The notes beneath the pieces were generated by a model. It had not been told where the DNA came from. It was given only the letters and a program-made list of their open reading frames with translations, and did not search any database. This document shows, piece by piece, positions 6,239-7,163 of a stretch of 7,163 nt of DNA; position 1 is the stretch's first letter; the number at the start of each line of letters is the position of its first letter. Location: the NCBI GenBank assembly GCA_028279995.1, contig JANQMQ010000102.1, forward strand, positions 1-7,163. The letters are read 5' to 3'. The position numbers and the translations under genes are program-made. The DNA is from Candidatus Phaeomarinibacter sp. GTDB lineage: Bacteria > Pseudomonadota > Alphaproteobacteria > CGMCC-115125.

Positions 6239-7163
6239 CTAGGCGACGATATTGACGATACGACCCGGCACAACGATGACCTTGCGCACTTGTTTGCCAT
6301 CCAGCGCCTTCGCGACCTTGTCCAAAGCCAAAGCCGATTTCTCGATAGTAGGCTGATCGGCATCGCGCGCAACTGTCAGCTCGTCGCGGCGCTTGCCGTT
6401 GACCTGCACCGCGAGCGTGACGCTGTCTTCCACAAGAAGCGTCTCGTCTGTTGTGGGCCAGGCCAGATCGACAACCATGCTTTCATGGCCCAGGACGGAC
6501 CAGGCTTCCTCGGCAAGATGCGGGATCATTGGAGCCGACAGCTGGATCAGTGCTTCACTGGCCTCACGCGCGGCGAATCCATCGCCCGCGTTTCCTGTCT
6601 CGGCCTTGAAGCCGGACAGCGCATTCACCAACTCGTACAATCGCGCGACCGAACTGTTGAAACGGAACGTCTCAATTCCCTCGGTCACGCCCTGAATCGC
6701 CTTGTGTGTTTCCTTGCGTAACTTGAGTGCTGCGTCGGACAGGTCACCCGGCACAGAGGTGCCCGGGGCAGGCATCACGTCGAGGTTGGCTGTCACAGCC
6801 CGCCACAGGCGCTGGGTAAACCGCCATGCGCCTTCGACACCGGCTTCGGTCCATTCAACGTCACGTTCCGGCGGACTGTCGGACAGCATGAAAAAGCGGG
6901 CGGTGTCGGCACCGTACTCTTCGATGATATCTGTTGGGTCGATCGTGTTCTTCTTTGATTTGGACATCTTCTCGACACTGCCGACGGTCACGGCACCACT
7001 GCCGTCGCGGGTCCTGGCCACGCGCTTGCCGTCAACAGTTTCGAAGGTGATGTCGGCCGGGGAGAGCCACGCTCCGTCTTCAGACTTATAGGTCTCGTGA
7101 TTGACCATCCCCTGGGTGAACAGGCCGGCAAACGGTTCCTCCAGATCAACATGTCCGGTCTTC
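6239..7163 (-). CDS. leuS: Leucyl-tRNA synthetase, C-terminal third (5'-truncated)
   Basis: LeuRS is the class I enzyme that charges tRNA-Leu with leucine in the cytoplasm. The frame is open to the window edge; about 308 of the roughly 860 residues expected are present. The ATG at 7108 is internal (LFTQGMVNHETY), not a start. Visible are EEPFAGLFTQGM, the catalytic KMSKSKKN (KMSKS at 6970-6956), the conserved DIIEEYGADTARFFMLSDSPPERDVEW, the helical anticodon-binding domain, and the C-terminal domain ending in VPGRIVNIVA, the classic LeuRS end. The HIGH motif and editing domain lie outside the window. lptE begins 47 nt downstream, consistent with a leuS-lptE-holA operon. Nothing in the visible part is abnormal. 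Confidence 0.97.
   Translation of the reverse strand, partial: KTGHVDLEEPFAGLFTQGMVNHETYKSEDGAWLSPADITFETVDGKRVARTRDGSGAVTVGSVEKMSKSKKNTIDPTDIIEEYGADTARFFMLSDSPPERDVEWTEAGVEGAWRFTQRLWRAVTANLDVMPAPGTSVPGDLSDAALKLRKETHKAIQGVTEGIETFRFNSSVARLYELVNALSGFKAETGNAGDGFAAREASEALIQLSAPMIPHLAEEAWSVLGHESMVVDLAWPTTDETLLVEDSVTLAVQVNGKRRDELTVARDADQPTIEKSALALDKVAKALDGKQVRKVIVVPGRIVNIVA

Noticed and set aside
6203..6721. 172-codon plus-strand frame opposite leuS
   Set aside because: The minus strand here encodes the canonical LeuRS C-terminal region, and the plus frame has no independent support.

Overview
The window is a stretch of ordinary alphaproteobacterial chromosome, GC-rich and densely coding. The order mnmG-rsmG-parA-parB facing leuS-lptE-holA is a well-known alphaproteobacterial arrangement near the chromosomal origin, as in Rhizobiales and Caulobacter-like lineages. 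Protein signatures agree, for example the alphaproteobacterial form of HolA and the LG(R/K)GL start of ParB. The genus cannot be told from this sequence.

Left part, plus strand (1-4370): mnmG, missing its first 40 or so codons at the window edge, is followed by rsmG, parA and parB. The mnmG-rsmG gap carries an exact consensus DnaA box (1782-1790). A perfect 16-bp parS palindrome (1836-1851) lies inside the first codons of rsmG and writes its VSRET motif. parA starts inside the end of rsmG, with a strong Shine-Dalgarno sequence. parB follows after a 115-nt spacer that contains two inverted repeats. MnmG modifies the tRNA wobble uridine and RsmG methylates 16S rRNA. ParA, ParB and parS form the chromosome segregation system, so both the centromere and the proteins acting on it lie within about 2.5 kb.

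Right part, minus strand (4424-7163): leuS (C-terminal third only), lptE and holA are read towards parB as a probable operon with short gaps. They encode leucyl-tRNA synthetase, the outer-membrane lipoprotein that partners LptD in LPS export, and the delta subunit of the DNA polymerase III clamp loader. The two gene sets converge at 4371-4423, where a 9-bp perfect stem (4410-4438) overlaps the end of holA.

I see no mobile element, CRISPR array, tRNA or rRNA, and no previously undescribed system. The points most worth a second look are the DnaA box close to parS, an arginine replacing the normally conserved proline in the MnmG SCNPAIGG motif, and unusual terminal extensions on ParA and LptE. 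No gene-free stretch exceeds 115 bases.
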